39,717 nucleotides of DNA, from the NCBI GenBank assembly GCA_045105695.1, contig JBGCDT010000078.1, forward strand, positions 1 through 39,717. Reading direction: 5' to 3'. The DNA comes from CALGLS01 sp045105695 (lineage in GTDB: Bacteria > Bacteroidota > Bacteroidia > Chitinophagales > Saprospiraceae). Made by a program: the position numbers and the translations under genes. Below, one piece after another: positions 8,971 to 18,796 of the stretch; positions within the stretch are counted from its first letter, which is position 1, and each line of letters begins with the position of its first letter. The notes below the pieces were generated by a model. That model searched no databases. It had not been told where the DNA came from and saw only the letters and a program-made list of their open reading frames with translations.

Positions 8971-11381
8971 ATTTTGACTTGTTTCTTAGTATTGGGTTGA
9001 TAACCGTATCGGAAGTTTATCCTTTCGGATAATAATTTTCCAATTTCATTTACCAAATATCGATTAACGATTATGTTCTTTTGTTCTTTTCTAAGGATTC
9101 CTAAATTGAGCATCCGCTTCAACGTGACGCCATAGGTTTTCCCATAAGCAGGACCGAACAGCTTTCGTAATTGTTTTGATGTTGTCTTTTTCTCCATCAT
9201 TATCGCTTGCAATAATAGCGCAGACTCCGTACTCAAAAATGCAGGCAATTTATGTATTACTTTATTAGGCACCTTCACTTTTTCTTCATCTACTTTTTCT
9301 ACCGTATATGCCCATCGCTTCAATGCTTCACCAATATTATGCTCTGCCGCCTGGCCAACCCGGTTGATTGCACGAGTCAATTGAGTACCCGTAATTTCTG
9401 CGACCTCACTATTACACAAAACCGTATGCGTCGCACTATGTCTTACCAAAATAGCATCGCGGATATTCGCCATAGACATCGACCCTATATTTATTTCGCT
9501 TTGGAATACTCGATCTATTTCAAAAGCCGTAGATAGTTGTGCCTTCATCCAATTGCTCATAGACACCACGAAAAACAAACGATTGGAATAGTTGTCGATG
9601 AATTTCAACAAGGTGTTTACATTTTGTGCTAAAGAAGTTTTATCACTTCTCCAAAGCTCCAGATCATCGACCCAGACCATTGCATGTTTGTCTTTTGCAT
9701 AACGTGCAATAAAAGAGAGTGCCTCATTCATATCGCAACCTACATCAATGTGCCGATGCTTACCTCCTGGTAAAACACTTCTGCTATAAGGTGCTAGCTT
9801 GATGGATTTATTTTGAAAAAAGCGCTGATCGATTAATTCTCCAAATAAAGTCTTCCCAGAGAATCTTTTACCTGTAAGCAATACAGCTCCTCGAAAACCT
9901 ATCTTCCAGTTATCTACCATCGTAGCAACTCTCGCCAACTCTTCTCTTCTACCGACAACAAACGAATCTCCAATCCATCCTTTAGTCAAGAACATATTAG
10001 TGTAATGACTATTCTCGACATCTGGATTTCGACTATTGACGACACGGACAATGCGCTCTGAAATACTGAGTGCTTCTTCCGCTAATACATTTTTTTGTAA
10101 CTGATTTACACGTGCGCCCTGTTTTCTAAACCAACTCTGAATCTCCGACCAACGGGCAGAGTCGCGATACTGACTGATGGTATATTGAAGTGATCGAGCG
10201 AGAAAATTTTCCTTGTAAATATTAGAAAGAGTAAAATCTTTTTTGATCTTTTTTAGCGCAAGTGATTTCATATCCATCGTTCGGCTTTCTGATCGTTCGA
10301 GACTTTTCAGAAAGTTTGAAAGCACTTGCATGATGGCTTCTTTGTCAGAAAGCTGTTGGCCTTCTTCATCTACCAAAAGCAAATTTTTCACACTTACAAT
10401 GTTCAGATGAATTTTATTAGTAATGCCATCTCTGATTGTAAACAGTTCATAAATCTCAGGAATTAATTCCGACTCCAACCAAGCGCGTACTTCGGAACGA
10501 AGATTCATTTCTTTATATAACAATACTCCTCCGCTAGAATCAGCAACGATTTTTTCCTTTGTTGGAAGACGCGAAATAAAATCATCTAAGTGCGCATGAA
10601 AAATTTCTGAGTTGTCTGGTGTTTCCCAGTTTTCATCCAATTGCTCCAATTCATTGGTTAGCAATTCACTATTATCAACCAGCCCGCTACTTTCTACTTT
10701 TCTAATCAATGTTTCCAAGCCCTCTTTCAGTATACCTATTTGATTCAGCCAAAAGTCATATACTTCCGTGAAATGGCTTCCAATAGCGACAAAGGTTCCA
10801 GAGGCGTTCCATAAAAGCTTGGACTGTTGAATCAAGTCCTCGCTTTGCTCCGGTAATAGAGCAATTTGTTTTTCATAAATCTCCCAAGGTAGATTTTGCA
10901 AACGCCATTTCTCCAGTTGCTTAGAATTATTTAAAGGGTGGGATCCTGCTGATTCTAAATCAATAAAAAGGGTAGAAGACGCATCTGTAATAGACTGTCT
11001 CGTCACATGGCGCAATTCTCCAAATTTTTCCATTTTCACTTCTCCCTCAGAAACTTTTAACCAAGCCCGCTGCTCCTGAAAAAGGATATCGCGCCATAGC
11101 AACAAAAAAGATTTTGCATGATCCATCCAATCAAAAGTAATAAACCAGGGAATAAAAGAATCAGAATCAGCCTTTACCTCCTTTTGAGCAGCAGCTCCAA
11201 TTTTCAATAACGCTGGAACAACCTCCTCTAAAGCATCTGCCAATGATTGCAAATGTGATAAGGTATCGTCTTTATCCCAGGACTCTCGGATGTATCGATT
11301 GACCATAGCCTTCAGCGCAGGTATAGCTGTCTGAAGGTCAACTGTAGGAAGTGTTGCTTTTGTTGGAGGGCGATGATCCAT
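8967..11381 (-). CDS. large AAA-type ATPase with winged-helix C-terminus
   Basis: 804 residues, no signal peptide. The N-terminal two thirds are helical and not recognised. A P-loop GKRFSGKT at about 504-511 and a Walker B-like MVWVDDLELW at about 566-575 define an ATPase core with the look of ORC/STAND-type AAA domains. After the lid, a segment at about 715-790 (ESALLLQAIMMEKKTTSKQL, then GVTLKRMLNLGILRK) reads as a winged helix-turn-helix. The gene overlaps the MscS-like gene by four bases. It is separated from the batD stop by 171 bases, so it heads its own unit. The large unrecognised N-terminus and its membrane partner suggest a regulated sensor or gate, but this is inference. Confidence 0.6.
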   Translation of the reverse strand: MDHRPPTKATLPTVDLQTAIPALKAMVNRYIRESWDKDDTLSHLQSLADALEEVVPALLKIGAAAQKEVKADSDSFIPWFITFDWMDHAKSFLLLWRDILFQEQRAWLKVSEGEVKMEKFGELRHVTRQSITDASSTLFIDLESAGSHPLNNSKQLEKWRLQNLPWEIYEKQIALLPEQSEDLIQQSKLLWNASGTFVAIGSHFTEVYDFWLNQIGILKEGLETLIRKVESSGLVDNSELLTNELEQLDENWETPDNSEIFHAHLDDFISRLPTKEKIVADSSGGVLLYKEMNLRSEVRAWLESELIPEIYELFTIRDGITNKIHLNIVSVKNLLLVDEEGQQLSDKEAIMQVLSNFLKSLERSESRTMDMKSLALKKIKKDFTLSNIYKENFLARSLQYTISQYRDSARWSEIQSWFRKQGARVNQLQKNVLAEEALSISERIVRVVNSRNPDVENSHYTNMFLTKGWIGDSFVVGRREELARVATMVDNWKIGFRGAVLLTGKRFSGKTLFGELIDQRFFQNKSIKLAPYSRSVLPGGKHRHIDVGCDMNEALSFIARYAKDKHAMVWVDDLELWRSDKTSLAQNVNTLLKFIDNYSNRLFFVVSMSNWMKAQLSTAFEIDRVFQSEINIGSMSMANIRDAILVRHSATHTVLCNSEVAEITGTQLTRAINRVGQAAEHNIGEALKRWAYTVEKVDEEKVKVPNKVIHKLPAFLSTESALLLQAIMMEKKTTSKQLRKLFGPAYGKTYGVTLKRMLNLGILRKEQKNIIVNRYLVNEIGKLLSERINFRYGYQPNTKKQVKI

Positions 11382-11552
11382 TAATTAGCTTTGTAAAACG
11401 GAGATTTAAAAATGGAAATATAGGGCGAATTTTAATGAAAAGTGAATTTAAAAATTGCCTTCTTTCGTGTACAATGTATCGATATGGCACTTAGCTAATG
11501 ATCAAAGGTATTCATTCATCTTATCTACCTCATCACCTTATTCGCCTGACTT

Positions 11553-13307
11553 TCAATCAATTCCCTCTTCAATTCCTCCAATGATACCAGCAGCTTTGTC
11601 ATAGGTCTCTTGCATTGCTGCTGCGTTATTCATACCTCCGTAAAGGGCTCGTTCACAGGTTTTGAGCATTTCGATAAAAGGCTCGATGCGTTCCTGCGGT
11701 ACGTTGAGTTCAATGAGTTTTTCTTTGATATTGCCTTTGCTAAGGTCAGCGTTAGCCATGTTCAGCTTGTCAGAAATATAACCTAGCGCTGCGTGTGATA
11801 CTTCATTGTAGAAGGAGCGACTGTCATTATTTTTCAGAAATTGCTCTGCGGTGGCGAGTTGTTCTTTTGCTACTTTTGCAGCTCTTTGCTTACGCAATAA
11901 GACCTGATCAACATTGCCCTCTCGTAACTGCTTTTGCCGATAAGCCACTACTCCTCCAAAGACAAACAAAGGAATCACCATCAAAATCCAATAGAGCAGC
12001 GAAGCAAAAAAGGAACTACCTTTCTTAGAAAGACTGGTATTCTTTTTCAATGGCTTTAGGACTGCATTTGCGAAAGGATCTTCTTCCTCCTGTACAACAA
12101 CGGCTTTTCGTTTTACTCCTTTTTTTACATCAAAAATATTATCAGAACCTTTCAAAGTAATGTATCTCAAACTATCTGTATCAAAGTAAGTAAACTCAGG
12201 AGCGATGTTATAACGCCCTGCTTCTTGTGGCAACAATAAATACTCTATCACTTTTTTAGCAACAATACGACTCTGCATTTCTTCCGAATTTTCGCTGATG
12301 ACGCGAGGTTCATAAACCTCTATGTTGTCTATCAAAATAGGTGGAGCTTGTACTTGTTTTATATCTCCATCACCAGTGAAAGTCATTTGCAACGTAATGG
12401 ATTCATCTGTAGTCAGGTTGTTATTACTCGCTGCTACAGTCATGAAATATTTTCCTACAGCCCCTGTAAAAGTTGGTGGGGCATTACCTGGCAAGCGACG
12501 AACATTGATTGTCAGTGGAGGCGTTTCTACGACGACAGGGACAGTCCGTTTCATTTGAAAAAAACCACGCCTTTTATTTCTGTCTTCCTCTCTGACAATT
12601 GCCAATCGCATCTGCATAGGATCAATCGTTAAGGCTCCAGCTTGCTGTGGAAAAAGAGCTACTCTTTTTATAATCTGAGTTGTGAATTCCACTCCATCAA
12701 TTACCTCCCTTGAGGAGGTAGTACCAATTCGCCGAATATCCTGCATAAAGAAACCGTCATACTCGGATTCAGAAATTAGATTATACGTACTGACATCAAG
12801 AGTTGTATAAATTTTATAATCCAACAATATCTGCTGACCGATGTAAGCTTCTGGGGTGCTGGGCACTGCCTTGATAAAAACTTCTTTTTCTATTCTCTTT
12901 TGAAAGTCAGCCTGAGAAGATGCGCCTTCTTTTCCTTTGAGCACTTGTACTTTTACAGCATTTGAAGTCATCTTTTTCCCAGCGACCATAACAGTTGCTC
13001 CTTTGATCGTGTACGTTCCAATTTTCTTTGGTTGTAAGGTGTAGGTATAAATCAACTCCCTAGTATAACGACCATTAATAGAGCTCGTACTGATAGACCG
13101 GTTAGGTCCACTCAGTAAAGTAAAGCCTTCGAAGCTAGGTGCTTTAAAATTTTCCCCATTGGCATTCATCAGAGTGTAAGACACTTCAAAATAACTTCCG
13201 ATCACCACTTGACGTGCATTGGCAGAGGCCATAAAAGTGACTGGTCCATTTTGCGCAAAAGCACTTATGGCAAAAAGCAAAAGTAAATATAGTAGCGTTG
13301 GCCTCAT
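11553..13307 (-). CDS. batD: BatD family protein
   Basis: 584 residues. A signal peptide (about 1-18, ending AFAQ) precedes BatD-type repeated beta-sandwich domains: VVIGSYFEVSYTL, APSFEGFTLLSGP and a second unit near 145-260. A single membrane segment lies near 430-450 (LLYWILMVIPLFVFGGVVAY), followed by a cytoplasmic helical tail. In the Bacteroides fragilis Bat operon this protein is an exported partner of the VWA proteins, and the operon has been linked to aerotolerance. It is the last gene of the Bat cluster and starts 6 bases after the short BatD paralogue, so cotranslation is likely. Confidence 0.85.
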   Translation of the reverse strand: MRPTLLYLLLLFAISAFAQNGPVTFMASANARQVVIGSYFEVSYTLMNANGENFKAPSFEGFTLLSGPNRSISTSSINGRYTRELIYTYTLQPKKIGTYTIKGATVMVAGKKMTSNAVKVQVLKGKEGASSQADFQKRIEKEVFIKAVPSTPEAYIGQQILLDYKIYTTLDVSTYNLISESEYDGFFMQDIRRIGTTSSREVIDGVEFTTQIIKRVALFPQQAGALTIDPMQMRLAIVREEDRNKRRGFFQMKRTVPVVVETPPLTINVRRLPGNAPPTFTGAVGKYFMTVAASNNNLTTDESITLQMTFTGDGDIKQVQAPPILIDNIEVYEPRVISENSEEMQSRIVAKKVIEYLLLPQEAGRYNIAPEFTYFDTDSLRYITLKGSDNIFDVKKGVKRKAVVVQEEEDPFANAVLKPLKKNTSLSKKGSSFFASLLYWILMVIPLFVFGGVVAYRQKQLREGNVDQVLLRKQRAAKVAKEQLATAEQFLKNNDSRSFYNEVSHAALGYISDKLNMANADLSKGNIKEKLIELNVPQERIEPFIEMLKTCERALYGGMNNAAAMQETYDKAAGIIGGIEEGID

Positions 13308-13313
13308 GGTCTT

Positions 13314-13820
13314 TTACAAGCGGTATGTTTTTCTTTTCTTCTTGGTTTTCTTTTTAGGCTCTGGTTTGGCAGATCTATCTGGCCATTGAAACCAAAAGTC
13401 GTCTGCTATTTTTTCTTTCTTAGGTGTTTGTACAATTCCGTCTGGATTGTGGTACACATTTATTTCTATGGGTTGTGTTTCTAACAAGGTGTTTCCGGAT
13501 TCAACCTGAGCGGGCATAATATAAAACTGACCAACATCTTTTGGCTCCAACCAATAGGTGTTGGAAGCGCTCTGGGTCATATCTCCATTGATGACCTGCA
13601 TACTTGTCGAATAACTCGGCCCACTGACCACATTGAAGCCTTCAAAAGCAGGCGCTTCAATTTTAGCATTAGACAGGTTTTCTACCTTAAAAGTCACTTC
13701 TATGGCATTCCCTAGAAGGACAGAATCCATATTAACTTTTGCAGTAAACTTTGCTTCTTGCCCGGACAACATAAATATGGAACAGATGACCAGGGCGATG
13801 GTTAGGAGTTCTTTTTTCAT
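13314..13820 (-). CDS. short BatD-like protein (single N-terminal domain)
   Basis: 168 residues. A signal peptide (about 1-20, ending LSGQ) is followed by one beta domain that parallels the first domain of the next gene: VLLGNAIEVTFKVENL, APAFEGFNVVSGPSYS and YWLEPKDVGQFYI. It lacks the later repeats and the membrane segment of batD. The C-terminus is strongly basic (PEPKKKTKKKRKTYRL). It is not a truncated pseudogene: the frame is clean and it is spaced 6 bases before batD. It is probably a paralogue that binds the same partners in the periplasm. The basic tail could contact membrane or acidic partners; the preceding gene, batC, carries a Gln/Glu-rich acidic tail. Confidence 0.75.
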   Translation of the reverse strand: MKKELLTIALVICSIFMLSGQEAKFTAKVNMDSVLLGNAIEVTFKVENLSNAKIEAPAFEGFNVVSGPSYSTSMQVINGDMTQSASNTYWLEPKDVGQFYIMPAQVESGNTLLETQPIEINVYHNPDGIVQTPKKEKIADDFWFQWPDRSAKPEPKKKTKKKRKTYRL

Positions 13821-13859
13821 ATTCTATTTTTATTTCGATTTCAATTTTCAATACAAGAG

Positions 13860-14609
13860 CTACCAATCCTTCGAAGACTTCGTTCTTCCGTGTCTACCTT
13901 TGCGCATTTTTTCTTGTACTTTCTTCTCTTCCTCTTCCATGATTTCTAATAACCTTTTTGCTTCTTCCTTATTCAGGTCTTTTTGCTCCATTGGCTCTGA
14001 GGGATTTTCCTGCTGCTCATTTTGTTGATCTTCGTTTTCCTGATCACTTTCCTCTTCTTGATCTTGCTGCTCCTGCTGATCTTCGTTTTGTTCGTTGTTT
14101 TGTTGTTGCTGATCTTGTTGTTGCTGCTCCTCGCTCTGTTCGTCATTTTGCTCGTTACTCTCTTGCTGTTGTTGTTGCTGTTGCTCTTGTATCCTCATTT
14201 CGCGCATTGCCATAGAAAGGTTTTTCTTTGTATCGAAATTCTCAGGGTCTAACCGCAGCGAGTTCTTATAGGCTTCTACACTCTTCTCGTATTCTTCATT
14301 CTGAAAATAGGTGTTTCCTAAATTGTGATAAGCGTTCGCTTTTACTTCATCATCATCTGTAGATCCAGCAACAGATTCATAATGTTGCTTAGCTTCCTCA
14401 AAACGTTCTTGCTGATAGATTGTATTACCTAAATTATACTTAGCCTGGTCTGTATATTCTTCTTCCAATGCTTTTCTGTAACCTTCTTCAGCTGACTTAT
14501 AATCCTCCTGCTCATAGTCTTTGTCTCCCTGACGCAGATGGGAGTGCCCATCTTGAGCAACCATTTCTATAACAGAAAACAAAAATATTAGTAATAGGAT
14601 TTTTTTCAT
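13860..14609 (-). CDS. batC: BatC, TPR protein
   Basis: 249 residues. A signal peptide (about 1-18, ending MVAQ) is followed by about three tetratricopeptide repeats (roughly 22-125: DYKSAEEGYRKALEEE, AKYNLGNTIYQQERFEEAKQ, AYHNLGNTYFQNEEYEKSVE). Residues about 145-210 form a low-complexity region of Gln, Glu, Asp and Asn, followed by a short mixed-charge helix and basic tail (KMRKGRHGRTK). In the Bat complex the TPR protein is thought to scaffold the other partners outside the inner membrane. It follows batB by 80 bases and precedes the short BatD paralogue by 39. Confidence 0.8.
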   Translation of the reverse strand: MKKILLLIFLFSVIEMVAQDGHSHLRQGDKDYEQEDYKSAEEGYRKALEEEYTDQAKYNLGNTIYQQERFEEAKQHYESVAGSTDDDEVKANAYHNLGNTYFQNEEYEKSVEAYKNSLRLDPENFDTKKNLSMAMREMRIQEQQQQQQQESNEQNDEQSEEQQQQDQQQQNNEQNEDQQEQQDQEEESDQENEDQQNEQQENPSEPMEQKDLNKEEAKRLLEIMEEEEKKVQEKMRKGRHGRTKSSKDW

Positions 14610-14689
14610 TGTATCTTTTTTTACTTTTTGTAAATGTAGAACAAGGATGAAGCAGATTGTTTTGGTTAGAACAGATTTCCTGTTTCTAT

Positions 14690-15718
14690 TTAATTAAAAA
14701 ACTCCTTTCCTTCCAACAGTTTACTTTTCTGATAAGAGAGTAAAAATTCCATGAGGATCAGTAAGAATGCAAAAGCGATGAAGTAAGCAAAATAACTTTC
14801 GTACTCACTAAAGGATCGCTGCTCCAGTTCTCGCTTTTCTACTTTCTCTAATTTTTCTCTGAGATCAGCGAGTACTTCTTCTCCTTGCAAAAGGTTAAAA
14901 TAAGAACCTGAACCCGCCTGCGCCAACTGGCGCAACATGTCTTCATTGATTTTAGTCACAACAGGGTTACCTGTTTCATCTCGCTTCCAATCCATCCGAC
15001 CAGCACCAATGCTGACTGGTATCTGCGCCCCCTCAGCTGTCCCAACTCCTACAGTAAATGCTAGCAGTCCATTACTGTTTGCTTCTTGCATTCGCTCTAA
15101 GGCTTGCTGATCGTGATTCTCTCCGTCAGTAATAATCACGAGTGCTTTGTGGTGTTTATTATCTCGTTGGAAGGATTGTTCAGCCAGGTCTATCGCATCA
15201 CTGATGGCTGTTCCCTGAGTAGGAGCCATTTCCGTATTTGCGCTTTTCAGAAATAACGTGGCGGCAGCATAATCCGTTGTGAGTGGCATTTGCAAGTAAG
15301 CATTTCCTGCAAAGATGATGATCCCAATTCGTTCGCCTCGCATCGCTTCAATCAACTTGATTCCGAACTGCTTAGCACGTTCCAGTCTATTGGGCCTGAT
15401 GTCCTGCGCGACCATACTCGTAGAAATATCCAGCGCAATAAAAATATCTGCGCTCTTTCGTTTGACCTTTTCTTTTTTTGTTCCCCACTGCGGATTGGCC
15501 CAGGCGACAATCAATGTAGAGAGTGCCAACATCAAGAGAACAAATTTCAGCGTATGCTTATATTTTGAAAACTTAGGCATCAGTTGCGCCAGCAAAGGCT
15601 GCTCTCCGATTTTGTCCATCGCCCTTTTTCGCATCGTCCACATCCACAGGAAGGCTAGTACCAACAAAGGAATGATGGCGAAAGCGTACAGGTGTTCTGT
15701 GTATTCGAATCTGAACAT
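14690..15718 (-). CDS. batB: BatB, VWA-domain membrane protein
   Basis: 342 residues. Two N-terminal membrane segments (about 9-29 and 57-76) and one C-terminal segment (about 307-328) flank a von Willebrand factor A domain (about 85-285) with a complete MIDAS start, DISTS, and later TDG in VIITDGENHD. This is the Bat A/B architecture: membrane-anchored VWA domains that bind metal and partner proteins, operating with the MoxR ATPase. It lies 145 bases downstream of batA. That gap contains one copy of the dispersed heptamer-plus-element repeat described in the findings. Confidence 0.88.
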   Translation of the reverse strand: MFRFEYTEHLYAFAIIPLLVLAFLWMWTMRKRAMDKIGEQPLLAQLMPKFSKYKHTLKFVLLMLALSTLIVAWANPQWGTKKEKVKRKSADIFIALDISTSMVAQDIRPNRLERAKQFGIKLIEAMRGERIGIIIFAGNAYLQMPLTTDYAAATLFLKSANTEMAPTQGTAISDAIDLAEQSFQRDNKHHKALVIITDGENHDQQALERMQEANSNGLLAFTVGVGTAEGAQIPVSIGAGRMDWKRDETGNPVVTKINEDMLRQLAQAGSGSYFNLLQGEEVLADLREKLEKVEKRELEQRSFSEYESYFAYFIAFAFLLILMEFLLSYQKSKLLEGKEFFN

Positions 15719-15863
15719 TTTTTTGACTATTAACTTTTAACTAAAACTTCTTTCGATCTTACCGGTCTGCCTTTTTCTACACATCCGCTTTACGAACTCT
15801 TGCTCTTCTTCGTGGCTGCTTCGCGAGGTCGCAAAGCTATTGCGGAGCCTGCGTGTTATCTTC

Positions 15864-16871
15864 CTAAGGCACACTCCTCAGTATTGTGTATCGCAACAAT
15901 AATTCAAAAATCAAAAACAACATCCCCCAAAATACAAAAGGGTGAAAGCGTTCCGTCTCTCGCTTAATAGTAGTCGTCTCTATTTTTGTTTTTTCCAATC
16001 GATCAATATCTCTGTATATCTTTTCTAGTCCTTTAGCAGAAGTCGCTCTAAAATATTTACCACCAGTCATGTCTGCAATTTGCTCCATGAGTTCTTCATC
16101 GATTTGCACGGTGGCCATTCCGAAAATGTATTGTCCGTCACTACGACGGCTGACGGGAGCCAATGCTTTACCTCTTGAGCCAACACCAATCGTGTACACT
16201 TTGACAGCATACTCTCTAGCAATTTCAGCAGCTGTGATCGGTTTTATGTAACCTGCGTTGTTGTCTCCGTCGGTTAATAGAATAACTACTTTGGATTTTG
16301 CTTCACTGTCTTTAAGGCGGTTGACGGCGGTGGCTAGGCCCATTCCTATAGCGGTCCCATCATCGAGGATACCACATTGGAGTTCTTCCAAAAAATTTTT
16401 GAGGACGCGATGATCTGTAGTCAAAGGACATTGAGTAAAGGCCTCTCCTGCGAAGACGGCCAAACCGATGCGGTCGTATTTTCTTTTATCTATAAATTCA
16501 GCAGCTACTCTTTTCGAAACCTCTAGACGATCTGGTCGAAAATCCTGCGCCAACATACTACTGGATAAATCCATAACCATGACAATGTCAATTCCATCAG
16601 CTGTAATGTCTTCTTCCTTCATAACTTCCTGGGGGCGAGCCATCGCAAGTATCAAAGCAGCCAGACAAAACATTCTTAAGACCGGTAGCAACCATTGCAA
16701 GTAACCTCGCAAAGAAGCAACGCCCTTAAAAGATTGTAAGCGCGACACAGTCAGTGTAGGAAACCGTTTTCTACGTTGCATATAATACCAAACGGCAAGT
16801 ACCGGTATTACTAATAACAATAGTAATACGTAAGGGTACATGAAGTGGTAATTGTCAAATAGGTTGAACAT
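15864..16871 (-). CDS. batA: BatA, VWA-domain membrane protein
   Basis: 335 residues with the same plan as BatB: N-terminal hydrophobic segments at about 12-32 and 63-80, a VWA domain with MIDAS motif DLSSS (in VMVMDLSSSMLAQD) and LLTDGDNNAG, and a C-terminal membrane segment at about 312-331. The DxSxS, a downstream Thr, and the Asp in TDGD supply the metal site. It follows the 327-residue BatD-like gene by 48 bases. Together with BatB it would form the VWA core of the Bat complex in the inner membrane. Confidence 0.88.
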   Translation of the reverse strand: MFNLFDNYHFMYPYVLLLLLVIPVLAVWYYMQRRKRFPTLTVSRLQSFKGVASLRGYLQWLLPVLRMFCLAALILAMARPQEVMKEEDITADGIDIVMVMDLSSSMLAQDFRPDRLEVSKRVAAEFIDKRKYDRIGLAVFAGEAFTQCPLTTDHRVLKNFLEELQCGILDDGTAIGMGLATAVNRLKDSEAKSKVVILLTDGDNNAGYIKPITAAEIAREYAVKVYTIGVGSRGKALAPVSRRSDGQYIFGMATVQIDEELMEQIADMTGGKYFRATSAKGLEKIYRDIDRLEKTKIETTTIKRETERFHPFVFWGMLFLIFELLLRYTILRSVP

Positions 16872-16919
16872 TTTTCGTTCTTATTCTATAACTGTTTTGT
16901 CAAAATTGTATTCTAAGTT

Positions 16920-17903
16920 TTACACTATATCCAGTCGCAGCCCAGTTTCTTTGTCTACTGGGTTTCCATCTTTATCTACATATTCTTCAGCAACTATCAT
17001 GGGTTTTGTTTTATCTATAAAGTCTGTAGCCTGCGTTAAAACTTTTGCATGAAAGTCAGCCCCTGGTTTCGCTTTCGCAAATTTTACCATGTCGGCTACT
17101 TGCAACATGTTTGTAAGTTCGCCTTTTAGACTTTGATCAAAATCCAGAGATTGTAACTGTTGCTGAATTTCTGAAGTCGTTGACTCCAGCGCTTGTATTC
17201 TGTATCTGCCTTCCAGGTATTCTCTAATGATATAGGTCAGCTCTGACTGATAGGTTTTAATTTGTCCCTTTTGCCAAAGTTCTTTTTTCGCTAAGTCTTC
17301 CAATTTCGAAAGTGCTATTTCATGAGCCGGTACCTTTCGGATAGGAGGTGGAGGTGCAATAATCTTCTTTCTCTTGCCCAGCCACCAGATGATAAAGCCT
17401 ATGATTCCAAAAACTAATAGTACTCCCAGAATCCAGGGTAGTAGATCCCAAAAATTTAAAGGCTCTTCGATAATCGGTCGGATGGGGGCGAGTGAATCTC
17501 CGTTTGGTGTAAAGACATTTATGACCAGGTCGTTTGTCAGTTTTGTGGTATTACTTCCGTTTTGTTCAAAGTTAACTGCTATCTGTGGAATGATAAATGT
17601 TCCTGAATCCAGAATGGTAAAAGTGATGTCTTGTCTCAACAAAAAGGTATTACCTGATTGCAAGGTATCTAGTTTTCCGTTGTTATAAACTTCAACATGC
17701 TCATCTTTTTCCAACTTTGATAAATCTACACTTCGAACATTTACTGAGGGGGGATGCTTTATTCGAAGATGAACTTGCACTCGATCCCCAATCAGCATTT
17801 TTGTACTATCTAATGAAGCAGAAACCGTCACCTGGCTAAAAGCAACATTTAGCGAAAGTAACATAACAATAAGGCTACAAAATATTCTCTGCTGTAAATT
17901 CAT
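16920..17903 (-). CDS. BatD-like exported/membrane protein of the Bat cluster
   Basis: 327 residues. A signal peptide (about 1-23, ending AFSQ) is followed by a beta-rich domain of BatD type (TKMLIGDRVQVHLRIKHPP, and FTILDSGTFIIPQI), one membrane segment at about 150-172 (LLPWILGVLLVFGIIGFIIWWL) and a cytoplasmic helical domain (about 190-300). The position between DUF58 and batA is where Bacteroidota Bat operons commonly carry an unnamed protein. DUF4381-type proteins of gammaproteobacterial moxR clusters hold the same place and have the same membrane-plus-helical tail. Family name uncertain; membership in the complex is well supported by context. Confidence 0.65.
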   Translation of the reverse strand: MNLQQRIFCSLIVMLLSLNVAFSQVTVSASLDSTKMLIGDRVQVHLRIKHPPSVNVRSVDLSKLEKDEHVEVYNNGKLDTLQSGNTFLLRQDITFTILDSGTFIIPQIAVNFEQNGSNTTKLTNDLVINVFTPNGDSLAPIRPIIEEPLNFWDLLPWILGVLLVFGIIGFIIWWLGKRKKIIAPPPPIRKVPAHEIALSKLEDLAKKELWQKGQIKTYQSELTYIIREYLEGRYRIQALESTTSEIQQQLQSLDFDQSLKGELTNMLQVADMVKFAKAKPGADFHAKVLTQATDFIDKTKPMIVAEEYVDKDGNPVDKETGLRLDIV

Positions 17904-17926
17904 TACTGTATTTCCCTTTTGTAAAA

Positions 17927-18796
17927 TTATTTTGATCGTTTCTTAAAAAACCGTAACAATATATTTACGTAATCTTCATCCGTTCGAATACTTACGACAT
18001 CTGCTCCTGTTTTTCTAAACACATCCTTAAAGTAATTTTGATTTTTATTAAATTCTTCTGCGTAAGCCTGACGAACTTCTGGTATAGCGGTATCAATCCA
18101 GCCCACTTCCCCAGTCTCTGCATCGTATGCTCTGATCAAACCAACGTTTGGTAATTTTGCCTCTCGTTTGTCATACAGGTGCATACCAATGACATCGTGC
18201 CGACGGGCAGCTATTCGCAATGGTGTTTCGTAACCAACCGTCATGAAATCTGAAAGAATAAAGGTGATGCTTCTTTTTTTAATCAGGTTATTGAGGTACT
18301 CCATGGCCATACCGATGTTGGTACCTTTGCCTTCTGGTTCGAAGTTGAGTAATTCTCTGATGATGCGGAGAATGTGTTGTTTTCCTTTTTTAGGGGGAAT
18401 GAATTTTTCGATTCGGTCCGTAAAAAAGAGTACGCCTACTTTGTCATTATTATTGATGGCGGAGAAAGCAAGGACGGCCGTTAGCTCTGTGAGTAGTTCG
18501 TTTTTCATTCGATTGGTCGTCCCAAAAAAGGAAGAACCACTAAGATCAATGACCAACATAACGGTTAGCTCTCGCTCCTCTTCAAATATTTTGATGTGCG
18601 GATCACCGGTGCGAGCTGTTACGTTCCAATCTATATTTCTGACATCATCTCCGTATTGATAATCGCGAACTTCGCTGAAAGACATTCCACGACCTTTAAA
18701 GGCACTATGGTATTCCCCCGAGAAGATGTGTCTACTCAGGCCACGTGTCTTGATTTCTATCTTCCGAACTTTCTTAAGTAGCTCGCTGGTTTCCAT
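17927..18796 (-). CDS. DUF58 domain protein (Bat cluster)
   Basis: 289 residues, cytoplasmic. The DUF58 core is clear: SAFKGRGMSFSEVRDYQYGD, then DVRNIDWNVTARTGDPHIK and a VWA-like nucleotide/metal motif VIDLSGSSFFG. In MoxR-DUF58-VWA operons this protein is the soluble partner between the ATPase and the membrane VWA proteins. The frame is intact and family length is usual. It overlaps nothing and ends 23 bases before the next gene; upstream lies the repeat-filled gap to the inserted lipoprotein-like gene. Confidence 0.88.
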   Translation of the reverse strand: METSELLKKVRKIEIKTRGLSRHIFSGEYHSAFKGRGMSFSEVRDYQYGDDVRNIDWNVTARTGDPHIKIFEEERELTVMLVIDLSGSSFFGTTNRMKNELLTELTAVLAFSAINNNDKVGVLFFTDRIEKFIPPKKGKQHILRIIRELLNFEPEGKGTNIGMAMEYLNNLIKKRSITFILSDFMTVGYETPLRIAARRHDVIGMHLYDKREAKLPNVGLIRAYDAETGEVGWIDTAIPEVRQAYAEEFNKNQNYFKDVFRKTGADVVSIRTDEDYVNILLRFFKKRSK

